Assembly (NCBI RefSeq): GCF_047948215.1
Contig: NC_134456.1
Coordinates: 198,350,034 to 198,414,033, forward strand
Source: Lycorma delicatula
Taxonomy: Eukaryota > Arthropoda > Insecta > Hemiptera > Fulgoridae
Length of the DNA: 64,000 nt
Direction: 5' to 3'
Both the position numbers and the translations under genes were made by a program. This document shows, piece after piece, positions 43,061-55,204 of this stretch. The number at the start of each line of letters is the position of its first letter. Position 1 is the stretch's first letter. The notes under the pieces were generated by a model. The model saw only the letters and a program-made list of their open reading frames with translations. It was not told the origin of the DNA and did no database searches.

Positions 43061-44633
43061 GCCTAAACCTTCCACAACCAATTAGAATTTGTAATTCTGG
43101 TTTTTACTGTATATAAATTTTCCACTGAATCAATTCTACTTTCTTATAGAATTCAATTTGTTAAATTTAGGCAAAATAAGCATGATCCACTGATCAAAGA
43201 ATTATGATTATTACTATAATAGACAAATGAAATGCATGGTCTCCATTGCCAGCAATAAGTACCAACCTTTTTTTTTTACTTTATATTAACAGACATAATA
43301 TAGTTAAAAGCATAAAATTAAATCTGTTTTTTATATTTATAATTTCTTGGTAGTCATTTTTTCCCACAAAGCCAATCAAAATAATAACAAAATACTTTAC
43401 CTGCTGACCACACAAACCCACTACTACATTTTAAAGATTTAAGACCTAAATAACAAATGTTTAAAGAGAAATTTATTATTATTATTTTTTTAACTTTGTT
43501 AGTTTATTATAATATTTTCAGAAATTAATATAAACAAATATTCTTTCTGGAACTAGAAAATAATTATTAGATATCAAAATAAATAACACACATTTCATTT
43601 TTTTAAATTAACTTCAAATGAAAATTAATACCATGTTAAAACTGATGTAAATTCATCAACAAAACTTAAAAATAATTGGTATTAATAATTTAATGGATTT
43701 GTTTTATCTTACAAACATACATATTTAATCTTTTTAAACAAAAAAACTTTGTTTAATATAAAATTAAAAAACTGGAAGTTATGGAAATATCACTTCCAAG
43801 TAAAAATAATGATGACATCATTATAATATTTTAATATAAAAACGCAAGCACATTCACATTTTCGCATTTCCTATCAAAGAATAAAAAGGTAATTAATTCT
43901 TAATAGGAACACGGGAAGCAGTAGAAAAATAGAAGTTATTTTTTAAAAATACTGACCCCCAGGAAAATTTCTAAAGCTTTAATTACACCAATTACTTTGA
44001 AATTAGTTTACAAAATACTCATTCTGAAAATTGAACTCCTTTAAACATATGTCTGCGCACCGTTCGTACAGAAAGCTAATATAAGTTTAACAAGCCTAAG
44101 AAACACTAGTTTAGTGACATGCATAACTTCAAAATAACTATTACAGCAGCAAGCATAAGATAAAACAATTTTTAATAGCCTTTGCACAGTATCAGGCCAA
44201 GAAAAGACAATTACAGAACACAGACATTTATCATTAAAATAATTGGTAATGATTGTTGACATTTACCTTAACGACCATGAAATTATTTTTATGATTCTAT
44301 TGACTACAAAAAATTTACACTTTCATTTTACTATCTAGGTTATGTATACAAATTGAAATTATAAAGAAACAGACGAGATTTAACACCACTACAAATATTT
44401 ATAGTGTTTCCACACCAAAAATCAATTGAAGATATTGTTATAAACATCAACAAACAATTCAAATAACTTAAAATAAATCGAGACAATCCAGCATCACCTA
44501 AGAAAATGCAATTTTATACATACAGACGATTACCAACCTATTACAATGAAGTTACTATTAAATATAAAGAAAAAACAACCTTTAATGAAAGGAGATTAAA
44601 CCTAATGAAACAGATATGAATATTTTTACTTAC
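43061..44633. other. GOLIM4 5' UTR intron, AT-rich
   Basis: No gene, no element ends. A 73-codon frame at 44262-44041 is not convincing. Confidence 0.5.
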
Positions 44634-44800
44634 AGAGTGATTAAAATGTTAACAGGTTCAACATTATGCTAGTTTTATTTAAAATTTGCCATTCAAAAAT
44701 TTAGGTGTTATTTCCTGCAGTTGGCTGCTGGACACGATAAACAACTTTCTGGCGATTGTGCTATTCTCTGATTTTTACTTAACTATTCATAGTAAGCGGA
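44634..44800 (-). other. GOLIM4: candidate GOLIM4 untranslated first exon
   Basis: The first coding exon has an acceptor upstream of its ATG, so a 5' exon must exist. The best donor I see upstream on the minus strand is ACTCT|GTAAGTAAAA (GT at 44633-44632). It lies where base composition changes sides and just below a more complex, GC-richer patch (44700-44830). No coding frame. The 5' limit given is arbitrary. Evidence is the full-consensus donor and position only. Confidence 0.35.
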
Positions 44801-45187
44801 TAAAAATATCGTTGTAGAAATTATTTTCTATCCGTGTGCGAACTTGTTTAATCTTTACATTTGATTTAACACTTTTAAGGAAATATGAAGCTAATTTTGT
44901 GAGTACTTCATTTCTAAATCATTACTTGATTTTTCGAGGCCATCAGTTCATATGTAATGTAATGCTGTGAATGCTTTACCCCCTTTTATATCTGTATTAA
45001 AAAGTTTACGATCGTTAAAATATTTAATTCTATCATCTTCGTTTATTCTGCCAAATCGACCTTGCTTTTTATTTTAGTAATATAAGTTTTGCGTTAAATT
45101 TCACTTTGAATTCAATGACGAGAATATCATTAATTTATTTAAGGCCCTAGTCAAATATCGTGTTAACGTACCATCTCCCTTACCAGA
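44700..45187. promoter_or_regulatory. candidate divergent promoter region
   Basis: A stretch of higher complexity, with several TATCG words (near 44808, 45157), sits where the plus strand changes from A-rich (left) to T-rich (right). GOLIM4 reads leftward from here. The T-rich right side suggests transcription to the right. No TATA box or initiator stands out. Inference from composition and gene layout. Confidence 0.35.
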
Positions 45188-45192
45188 ATGAA
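45100..45192 (+). other. candidate first exon of a plus-strand gene
   Basis: An ATG at 45188-45190 is followed two bases later by a full-consensus donor GTAAGT (GT at 45193-45194): CCAGAATGAA|GTAAGT. This could be the 3' end of a 5' exon. If spliced to 53963-54058, the ATG opens only a 13-codon upstream frame that stops one base before the next ATG. The 5' limit is arbitrary. Weak. Confidence 0.25.
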
Positions 45193-48100
45193 GTAAGTTA
45201 TGTTTGTAAGAATTATTTTTCTGTCATGTTGCTTTAATTTCGCTGTTACTTATTGTTTATCAAGAAAGGCACATGGCTATGTTCATTAAAGTCGCCTGAA
45301 TTGAAGTAGGATTTACCCATACATTGCCGATAAATTTCTTATCTTCCGATATTGTTGCGTTGTATGTTAACTATGCTCAGTATTAACCTCTTGTGATCAG
45401 CATTAAACTGTTTTTACTACTTCACATGTTTTTAAGTATGTATTTGTTATTATTAATTTCATTTTCAGCTTTTATTTTTTTAATGTTATAAAAGATAAAT
45501 ACCGTAACAAATAACCAACCCTAGTTCTTACCGACAGCTTGCCTATTCTTGCCCGAATAATGAGTGAGCTAAGTACCGGTTTTACTTGTCCCGTTAAAAT
45601 ATTTTAATATTAAAAGTACGTTTTAAAAACTTATTAAAAGAATGCTTATAAAATTAAATGATAAAAGTAACTTGATTATTTTATGTTATTCCACCCCTCA
45701 AATGCAATTTTAAAAACAAAACTCCTATGTGTGTTGAATGATATTTTCGTGAATTTATTTTTTAATTGTTTATAATGCTATTAGATTTTCAAGATTTATT
45801 TAATTATCTGTATATAAATAATGTTTACATGATGTACATATATAAATTTGTAGAAAAAAGTTATTTAAGTATACAGAACGGTTTTATATATATATATGGG
45901 TGTGTGTGTAACGAAAATATGAAGAAAACTGTGCATTTATGAAATTTACAGTTAAAGTTAAAAGAGTCCACAAAGCCTATTTCATTTTAATTACAAGTAC
46001 TCATTAATATAATGAAAATGTTTCTTTTTAAAAATCATAAATTAATGAAATTTATTTTTATGCTTGTCACTGAAGGTAGCATATCTTTTAAAAAGTTTAC
46101 TTCACATAAAAATTAAGCTTATTTGCCCACGTTTTCTTTCATGTTCTACAAAAGAAAAGGTAAGAATGTCAGAATGTAAAAGAGTAAATTATTTAATTTT
46201 TAAATAGATCAGACAGTTCAAGTATTATTTATGTGTTTATAAACAGAAAAAAATTTAATTAATGATTTATTGCAATTGTTTAACATTATCATCTACTTTA
46301 ACTAGAGTGTTTTCTTAAGTATTCTGTTAAATTTGTAGAATTTAAAATGGGTCCATTTCTTACCCTCATAAGTAAAAACTAAACTAAAGCTAAAAATTTA
46401 ATTCAAATAAAAAGAAATACGGCAGTAAAATGTAATTCTGTATAACTGGATGACCTATCTAAAAATGTGAATTCCTTACAGTTTATTTGTTCTTGAAAAT
46501 CAAGGAAATAGACAATGCTTCTGAAGATTTTTAAGACAAACTTTTTATTTTTAAAAACGGTGCCACTGGCATGTAAAGTTATAAAACAATAAAAAGGGGT
46601 TTACTGGTCAAGGATTTTTAATGAACCTTAAAAATGTAATTGGGACTGCAAGTTGGGGTCACCTGTAGAAATTTATAGTGTCTTACAACTTTACTATAAC
46701 TGAATAATATTCTGATAAATTGTCTGGTAGAAGTTATAGTTGACTGGAAAAATTGTAAATTTTATATTCCTTTTTAATTTAAGTTAGTATTTCATGAAAA
46801 AAAAGGAAAAAAGTGTAACAGTGTTATAGAATTTATTATTGAAATTCATGATTAAAAAGTTTGTTAGGAATAAACAGAGAAATATTTTTTATATCTGTAT
46901 ATTAATGAGAATATAAATATAAAAGTTTTTATTTTGGTATTTAACTATGTACAGCCTATTATTATTATTCTGTGTTCATGTCCAGGTTCTCTCACTTGTG
47001 TAGGGAGCTAAATAATTTGTTGTAGAAAATGAATATTTTTCATACTGTAGTATTGAAGTCAATAAATTTTCTTACATACCTGACAGCCTAATTGAATTAT
47101 CAATTATGTACATATGGATTTATTTTAAATAAGCTTTTTGTGTTCTTATTCGTTTATGATCACATTTTATATAGAATGTATTCTATATAGTGTTTTTTTT
47201 TTTTAATATATTGACATGTGTATCCCACTGTTAAACTTATGTTGTGTAGCCATAAAAGTACGTGTTACATATTTAATAATATGCTGCTTGAAATTAAGTG
47301 GTTTAATTTTTATTATGTAAAATGCTTTTTGCTTCAGAACCCATGTCGGAATCCTTTTTATATATGTATAAGTTGTTTTATATATTTCACACTGCTCCCA
47401 GCTTAGTATGATATGTAGGACTTAACTCAGAATTAGACTGCAGTTTGATCAGTAGATGAAATAAACATTAAGTATTTTTTATTGAGAAAATAAGTATAAT
47501 ATCTCTATTTTTAAAGAAAGTTAATTTTGTTTTAGGTTAATTAATAGCTTTATCTTTTCTTGATTGTTGTGAATTCTAATTAAATATTTTAAAGATTATC
47601 CAGATTATTCTAGTTATTCTTATTGGACTGTGTGGAGTTTTTGTGTTTTCTAAATTACTTGAAGAAAATGTGATTCTATCTTAATCATTGTTTGATTATT
47701 CTTTAATAATGCTCTTCTGAGCTGTAAGAAATGTTTTAGAAATTGTATTTAGATGTTTTTAATGAAATCTTTTAAAATTTTGAGGAATATGAATTTCTAG
47801 TCATGTACTGCTTAACTCTATTATGTGGAATGTATTATTATTTTTTTAAATAGCTAATATCAGAATTATTACTTGAATCATAATGCTGAGAATTCATGTG
47901 TCGGTTGTTATATGTTCATAAATTTTAATATTTTTTTGTTAAAAATGTTATCATTACTTTTTTTATAATTATCTCTCTTTGGTTCAAAATAAGATCTTGT
48001 TATATTGATTTTTATTATAAATAGGAAATATGTAGAAGTAATGATTGCCTAGTCTAAAAAAACTAAAAGCAAACTGGATGGATGTCAGTAGTTGAGTAGT

Positions 48101-51100
48101 GCTTTTCCATAAATAATCACTATTCATAATTAATATTAATGTTTTATCTATTGAATGTAAAATTGCATTATTACAAAACTGGTAGCTAGTACATGATAGG
48201 GTTGTAAGCTGTTAACATTCGTGCGTTGCATCCAGTAGTATGGACTTTAATATTTTAGGCAAGTGAATGTTGCATTTTGTTGTTAATAGAATTATTACCA
48301 AAAGCAAAAGAATATATATTGTGCTTTTAACTGCAATCTGTAAAATTAAACTGAAACTGACAGTAATAATAAGGCAATGTTTCAATGTTTAAGATGTTAA
48401 CAATGACCTTAATTTCTAGTGCAAACATTTATACACACTTCAACTATACACTTTTTTATGGAAATTTCAATGATATGAATAATTCCTTGGCCATTCCAGG
48501 AAAAAGGGATCATGTTTGAGTAGTATGTTTATTAGTACACCTGTATAAGTTATCAGCTGTACTAATTTTTATGAAATAGATGTTAAATATTTTGTCTGGA
48601 TCATTTGATGAAAGTAGGTAACCTGCAGTTTGAAAAAAATTAAATATTGTATACAGATTGTTTGATGCTTATAAAATTAGAGTACATTTTTAAAATAACT
48701 TTTTATGGTTATATAACATGATAAATAATTGTAAAAGTTAAATTAAATTAAAGATAATTTATGGATATTGATGTATCATAACTGTAATGGTTGTAGGCAA
48801 CTTCACGTGAATATGTGAGTCTCAGGTTAGTAAGAAATAACCTTGCTGGCTTACTGGGGAAAGTGAGAAATAAAAATGAAGTGTATTCAAACTGCCTTCT
48901 GTACAGAGCACAGGTTGCACATCATCATGTGAAACCTGCCAAAATTTAGGTGATATTCAGCCCTATAAGTGATACAGCTTTATCAGTGACCCTCTGTTTA
49001 CCTCATTATTACATTATTACTCTCAGAGAAATCAGTTTTGACTGGTGCCACTTGTATTGCTGGTATTTTATGTAGGTCATAGCCCTTAGATAAACTGAGA
49101 CTGATAATAAAGCCGCAGAATAATGTAAGCTCTTATGTTGTTAAACAATCCAATATATAAGCCTACATTTACTCTACATAATGTGATCATTCTATCCAGA
49201 ATAAAGGAGTGTACTAGACATATTTGAGTTGAGGATTTAAATGGTTCAAGTTAATTTTATACTTAAATTTAGAATTGCCTAAAACTATACTAATAACTTA
49301 TTTTTTGGTAAGCCAATATTATTATTTTATTCTACAATAAATTGTTCTTTTTTTATTAGATTTAGTAGCCAAGTATAGAAGTTAGAACAGATCTATTATA
49401 TCTATAATAAATAAATGTTAAACAGCTACTGTTAATTAATCTGGGATTTTATGTGTTATTAAGAGTTTAGTGTTATTATACTACATGTAAATGATATACG
49501 TGAATTTAAATTAATATCTGATATTATTTTATTTAAAAATAAATAAACTTTATCAGTTACTTTTTGTATTTTGCAATATAAGATGATTTTTTGGCATTTT
49601 GGACAAGACTGTAAATTATCCCATTCTACCCCACTTAGTAGATTGCTTTTCTCACCACCCACCTCTTTTCCATAACCTTAATCACTTTTTTTTTGTTATT
49701 GGTTATTTATATGTAAGTTTTATCCTCCTAGATCCTCCAACCTGGGAATACTGGAAAGCTTGAATATAAAAACATTCTGTGTTATTTGGTGGGAGAGAGA
49801 GTGTGGACTGGCTCAGAGACTCTGTTTTCTGTTCAGTGACTGCACAGTAAGCTTAATAAGTGAAGTCCCTATCGTGTAAAGGTGAATCTCATATATATAT
49901 AATGATTCTTTAGAAAATTCTATTGCTGATCCTTCATTAGTAAAGACAATGTAGCATTGTTGTAATTAGCACCAGCTTTGTATGAACAATTGAAAAAAGA
50001 AAACATCTCATTGATTGATATATTTTATTGTAGATAATATATTTTTGGGGGTTTATTGTATTTTGCCATTGATTAATACTGAGATGAGAAAAATTTACTA
50101 AATTACTTAGGACCAGAAGGCTACCCTTTTATTAATTTGTTTAATAAATTAAAGTTTTTATTATTATCTATGGTTTATAAATTTTATGATTATGATTTAA
50201 ATTTTATGAGTTTTTATTACTAATTGGTTAAAATTTTCCATTGTGTTAGTCTAATTTTGTTTTTGTAGTAAAATATTTTCTGATTATGAACTAGTGTATC
50301 ATAAAAAGTAAACTTGATTGTATTATTAGTCTAAAATGAGTATTCAGCTATATACACCACTATCATAATAAATGCGTTGAACATTACTGCTGACTTAATT
50401 ACTGTAAAATATACATTTTTAATTTGTTTTTATTATATTTGATGTGTGTTTGCATGTGCATGCATACACACATAGATATATACATACATACATACATATG
50501 CACACTTCGTCATATGTAAATCATTTTAACTGAATTACAATTTAAACAGTTGTTACTAGTAAGATATTAACTTTTGAAATAACTGAATAGTTTAGAGATA
50601 TTTTTCCTGCCAATTTTTTTTTATGCATCCTGAAATGCTTAGAATAACATTTATATACAGCTGAAATATGCATTCCCATCTGAGCTCTTCCTTTACTTTA
50701 AGAGTAGTTTCTTTGAAGTGGAAGTGATATGAGGATTTGTGTCTAGGGAGATGGGAGAAATTTTCCTTCTTATGAATTTGGGGTAATTTTGAAATTTAGC
50801 TGCTGGAATGAAGTACCTATGTGAATAAATAAATTACTAATGCTATATATTTAATAATACCAAATGTTATATATTCAGAGTTTATTATTCAGTTGTATTG
50901 CACATAAATCATTGGTATAATATAGTTGCAGCAATGTACAATTTAACTATTGTATAGATTCTAACATGTGTAGTGTAAAAATGCGTACTTCTAATTTACT
51001 TAATTTATTTCATTTGTTCAGTGGTGATTCTTTTCAATTTTGCATAACAAAATGAGAGATTTAAAAAAGTTTCATCATATTATGTATTTTTACTGAAGAA

Positions 51101-52705
51101 AATACAGAATGGTTCTTGTTAAGAAATAATAGAATTTTTTTCTTACTACTATACTTGCATTATGAGTGTAGTATGAAGATAACTCATAATTTTATACTTT
51201 ATTCATCAAGGAACACCTGAAAATCATGTCCTTTTACAGATTGGTTTTTTTTTTTATTTTAAACATCAACTGGTTTATTCCAAAGCACTAGTAAATACCA
51301 ACCCTTGCAGGATAATTGGATCCAGCATCGTTTAATTTGGGTGATCTGTTGGAGTTATTTAAATGTGGCCTTGGCCATACGATTTTTTGTCTTTTAACTT
51401 CAAATTAATTTTTCAATTGCTGCATTTACCAAAGTCCAAATTACAACCTTTAAATTTGTAAACAGTGATTTATTTACATAAAAAACAGTTCCTATGGAGT
51501 TCAAATCAAGAAACTTTCACTAAATATCTGATGATTTGCAGAATTTAGTATGAATCAGTCACTGATAGATTTCTTTTGCATAGAAGTTGTTCTCACTTGT
51601 ACCATTCTGCTTTTGTTGATATCTTGCTTAGTTTATCCATTCTTTGTAATTTTATTATAAAAATTAAAGAAAAAATCCTCAATTCCTAATATAGTGTATC
51701 CTGCCTTTTTATTTTCCATTTCTTTTATTACCTTACATATCCTTTTATTACTTTTGTGTTATGTTGTTATGTTTTATGTTGTTATAACTGTCAGTATCAT
51801 AGACATAGGCAGTATGATTAAAACAATTTCAAATATCTGTTATAATTAAAGATAAACTCATAAATAATATAACAATTGAACATACAAAAGAATACTGAAT
51901 GGAGGAATTTCTAATGTTAATGGTAGAAAAGCACTCTGAAAATTATAGGCAATTACTGATTACAAATGTTATTCATTTGGATCATTGTGATAGAAATATA
52001 TCTTTGATTCAGAATGTATGATTTTGAAATTTGAAATAAATTTTGAATTCATAACTTGAAATCAGTTAACGTTATCATTTGAAGTTTAGTCTTGTTATAT
52101 AATTGACTTTTATTCTGTAATCAGTTGGAAGTGTATGTATGCACCTTAAATCTTATGACTTATCACTTAAATCTGTTTTTATTTATATGGTTAAATTATT
52201 TTCAACAATTACTATTAGTGTTGTTATTATCATCATCCATCACTTAAAATTGCTGTTTCTGTTAGGGTACCTTTACAACAATCTCATATGTTTAATTATG
52301 TATAATTTTATTTTTTCTGTGGGCAAGGTAATATTTTATTAAATGTGACAATATTAATCTTCTACTTATTAAGCTTTTGGCATTGGATTCTATGTCCATA
52401 ATTTTTTTTTTTGGTTTCTACAATATATATTTCTAACAGTGCCTGTGCACTACCTACAGCTTTCATAGCCATTCACCAACTTTATTCAGTCACCTGTCCC
52501 AAGGAAAACTGGTATCCGCATTTTTTAATTGAATTCATTTAGGGGAATCATTTATTGAACATGAAATTAGCACAAAATGGTTTGAGTCCAATTTTTATAT
52601 CGTAAAAATTCATTCTAATTTCTTGATGTAGCTTTAAGATGTAATATTATATTTTAGATATATTTATTTGAACATATAGTAAATATTTAACTATGATAAT
52701 CTAAA
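45193..52705. other. long T-rich stretch, probable intron
   Basis: About 7.5 kb with no convincing exon, no mobile-element protein and only small simple repeats (a short CATA-type run near 50484-50499). A more complex block near 48780-49150 and another near 51250-51480 are unassigned. The even T-richness on the plus strand is what one expects of an intron of a rightward gene. Confidence 0.45.
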
Positions 52706-53403
52706 TCCAAAGAAAATTACAATGAAATTGTAAACTGTACGGTAAGAGCCTCGCAGACATCATTTCTTCCACTCAAAAACAAAAATTTCATTAATATAAA
52801 TAAAACTGTTTTTATCGAAACGATACTGATATCAAAAAGGTAAGACACTACTACATTTCTATTATTAAAATATATTATTAATTTAGAATTTTCTTTAAAA
52901 AAAATACATGTTTAATATATGTAATAGACAATAGATAACTATGTTTAAGCGATCCATATAATAAGAAAAAAAAAAAATTTGTTGCAAAACTCTTACTGGC
53001 TGGATTTCATTTATTAAATAATGAATAATCATAATAATTTTATGATTTCTGTAAATGTGATTTATATTATTCGTTGTTTAATAAATGAAATCAAGCCGGT
53101 GGTAAGAGGTTTGTAACAAATTTTTCTTTTTTCCATATTATATGGAACGCTTAAGCATTGTTTTTTATGCATTGTATACCTATCTAATATATATATTTAA
53201 CATGTATTTATTTTTTAAAAAAATTATAATTAATAACAGATTTTGATAATAGAAAAGTAGTGTCTTACCTTTTTTGATATCAGTATCATTTTGTTAAAAA
53301 CAGTTTTATTTATATAAAATAAATTTTTGTTTTTTGAGCAGAAGATATGATATCTGTGAGACTCTTATTGTATTGTTTACAATTCCATTGTAATTTTTTT
53401 GGA
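52706..53403. mobile_element. 698-bp foldback (long inverted repeat)
   Basis: Two arms of about 330 bp in inverse orientation meet near 53040-53060. Matching blocks from the outside inward, left versus complement of right, begin with TCCAAAGAAAATTACAATG versus TCCAAAAAAATTACAATG. Next are ATATAAATAAAACTGTTTTT, GATACTGATATCAAAAA and AAGGTAAGACACTACT, then GCTTAAGCG-type sequence and TGATTTCATTTATTAAA. Differences are scattered, with small gaps. No coding frame. Target duplications are not clear. A MITE/foldback element is likely; an RNA made across it would form a long hairpin. Confidence 0.85.
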
Positions 53404-53962
53404 CATCACTGCATTTTGTTAGATTATTCTTTTATTTTTTTATGAATTATTGATTGTTATCTTATGGATTTATTATTTAAATTTATTGCCTCTATAGAAC
53501 AAACAAATTGAATTTCACGGCCAATTTTTTTTTTTTTTTTTGATAGTCATATCATTCACGTCACACCATATTTTTCCTATTTTAATAAAATTAGTATAAT
53601 GACATTTACGAATCGAAGATCCATGATGTAATATTGCACTTATTTACTCTGTAAGTGTAACCCTAGATTTTTATTGTTAAATTCGATTTTACCAATCGAA
53701 TTTATTTCTGTTTTATTTATTCCTTTTTTAATAAAACTAGTATAATCTCTTGTAAACTAATATTTTTATTTTTTTTTTAAAGAAGTGATGGGAATTAAAA
53801 ACATTGTTTCATATTCAATGCTTTAATTTTCATAAGAGCATTTACTATTAAAACAAGCTGTTGTATATTTTCTTTTAAATTTTATTATTTCAAGAACATT
53901 ATCAAGTTTTTGTACGCTACCTATTACTATAATTTGATATACTATTAAGTATTGATATCTAG
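53404..53962. other. T-rich DNA, no gene seen
   Basis: Contains a pure T run near 53527-53541. Nothing else recognised. Confidence 0.5.
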
Positions 53963-54058
53963 CACTGCGATTCGTAAAGGCACTTTAAAAAAGGAATAAA
54001 ATGACATTCGAGTCCCAAGGTTCATCAAATGGAAAAAAAGGTGTCAATAAAATTCAAG
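53963..54058 (+). CDS. candidate exon with start codon, unknown gene
   Basis: Acceptor GATATCTAG (AG at 53961-53962) and donor CAAG|GTATTT (GT at 54059-54060) frame 96 nt. The ATG at 54001 gives MTFESQGSSNGKKGVNKIQ plus one base, with no stop. It is hydrophilic, Ser/Gly/Lys-rich and looks like the start of a soluble protein. It lies in the T-rich, presumably rightward-transcribed half. No partner exon found downstream, and no family recognised. The match could be chance. Confidence 0.3.
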
Positions 54059-54175
54059 GTATTTTTTGAAAGTATTCTTTATTACAAATCTAATTGAACT
54101 GAAATATAATGCTTATTTTATTTTTTCCCTTATTTTCATTTCACTGTTAGGTTAGGTCGTGTTTAGAACTGTAAA

Positions 54176-54456
54176 CATACCCACTAGGATGGATTAGTGG
54201 TGAACACATCTTCCCAAATCAGCTGATTTCAAAGTCGAGCGTTCTGGCATTCAAGTCCTAGTAAAAGCATTTACTTTTATACAGATTTGAATACTATACC
54301 GGTGTTCTTTAGTGGTTGGGGTTCAATTAACTATACATCCCAGGAATGGCCAAACTGAGACTGTACAAGACTTCATTTACACTCATACCTATCATCCTCA
54401 TTTATTCTCTGAAGTAATACCTGAATGATAATTCCTAGATGCTAAACAGGAAAAAA
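54176..54456 (+). mobile_element. SINE family B, full-length copy
   Basis: Flanked by 9-bp target-site duplications AACTGTAAA (54167-54175, 54457-54465). The head has an A box (TGGATTAGTGGTGAAC, near 54190) and a worn B box ATTCAAGTCC (near 54249). The body matches the 33.5 kb copy in order: GTAAAAGCATTTACTTTTAT, CAGATTTGAATACTA, GGTTGGGGTTCAATTAAC, GAGACTGTACAAGACTTC, CCTCATTTATTCTCTGAAGT. It ends GCTAAACAGG plus an A-rich tail. Confidence 0.9.
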
Positions 54457-54465
54457 AACTGTAAA

Positions 54466-55204
54466 AATTGTTTGTTGACTTAGTCAACTTTTACAGATGA
54501 AATTCTAACGAACTCCGTGTTAATAAATAAATTTTAAATTATTATTACATTTCATTTTTAAAATTTTTGAAGTATGTATAAATGTACGTGTTTGAAGTAT
54601 TTAAGTTTCAAACACATACTCCTTAGACCCCAGGTTTGTTATGTACACTCATAGTTATGTTATTAAATTGTCTTTTTCATTTAGTACCAAATTTTTTTCA
54701 TAGTTGTTTACCTAATAATAATTTTAACTAAGAATTTTCTAAAATTTTAAATTTCATTCCTATATAAGGTATAAGTTATAAGTTGAAAAGTTATAAATCT
54801 TAGATAAAATTGAAGCTGTAAAAAATAACAAAAAAATTATTTAAAATACAATTTGAATATTACTAGAACTGAAACAAAACATATTATCCTGAATTACATA
54901 ATAGTAAACTATTTAGCAGACTGAGAGTGAAAACTGAATGAACAGCAAAATTATTATATGAATCTATATGTGCTGTGTGGGCAAAATTTTGTCCTCAACA
55001 TAAGAAAACTGAGGTATTAAAAGACTTAATTAACAAATTGTAATATAATAGCAGCCCCATTCTTATTGTAACATTTGAAATGTTTTAGAGACGAGCATTT
55101 TGAAATAATTTGAGGGTGTGAAGGAATGCCAGTGGACCTTTGGCAATTGTGTCCATACATTTAATAAGCAAATGTTTCCTGTTAATTAGCAAAATTACAT
55201 AAAT
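54466..55204. other. AT-rich spacer, no gene seen
   Basis: Nothing recognised between a SINE and an R1-like LINE. Confidence 0.5.

Noticed and set aside
45193..52705. Small frames at 47218-47406, 49459-49662 and 52139-52342
   Set aside because: Under 70 codons, rich in Phe/Tyr/Ile as expected of random AT-rich DNA, and without splice or family support.
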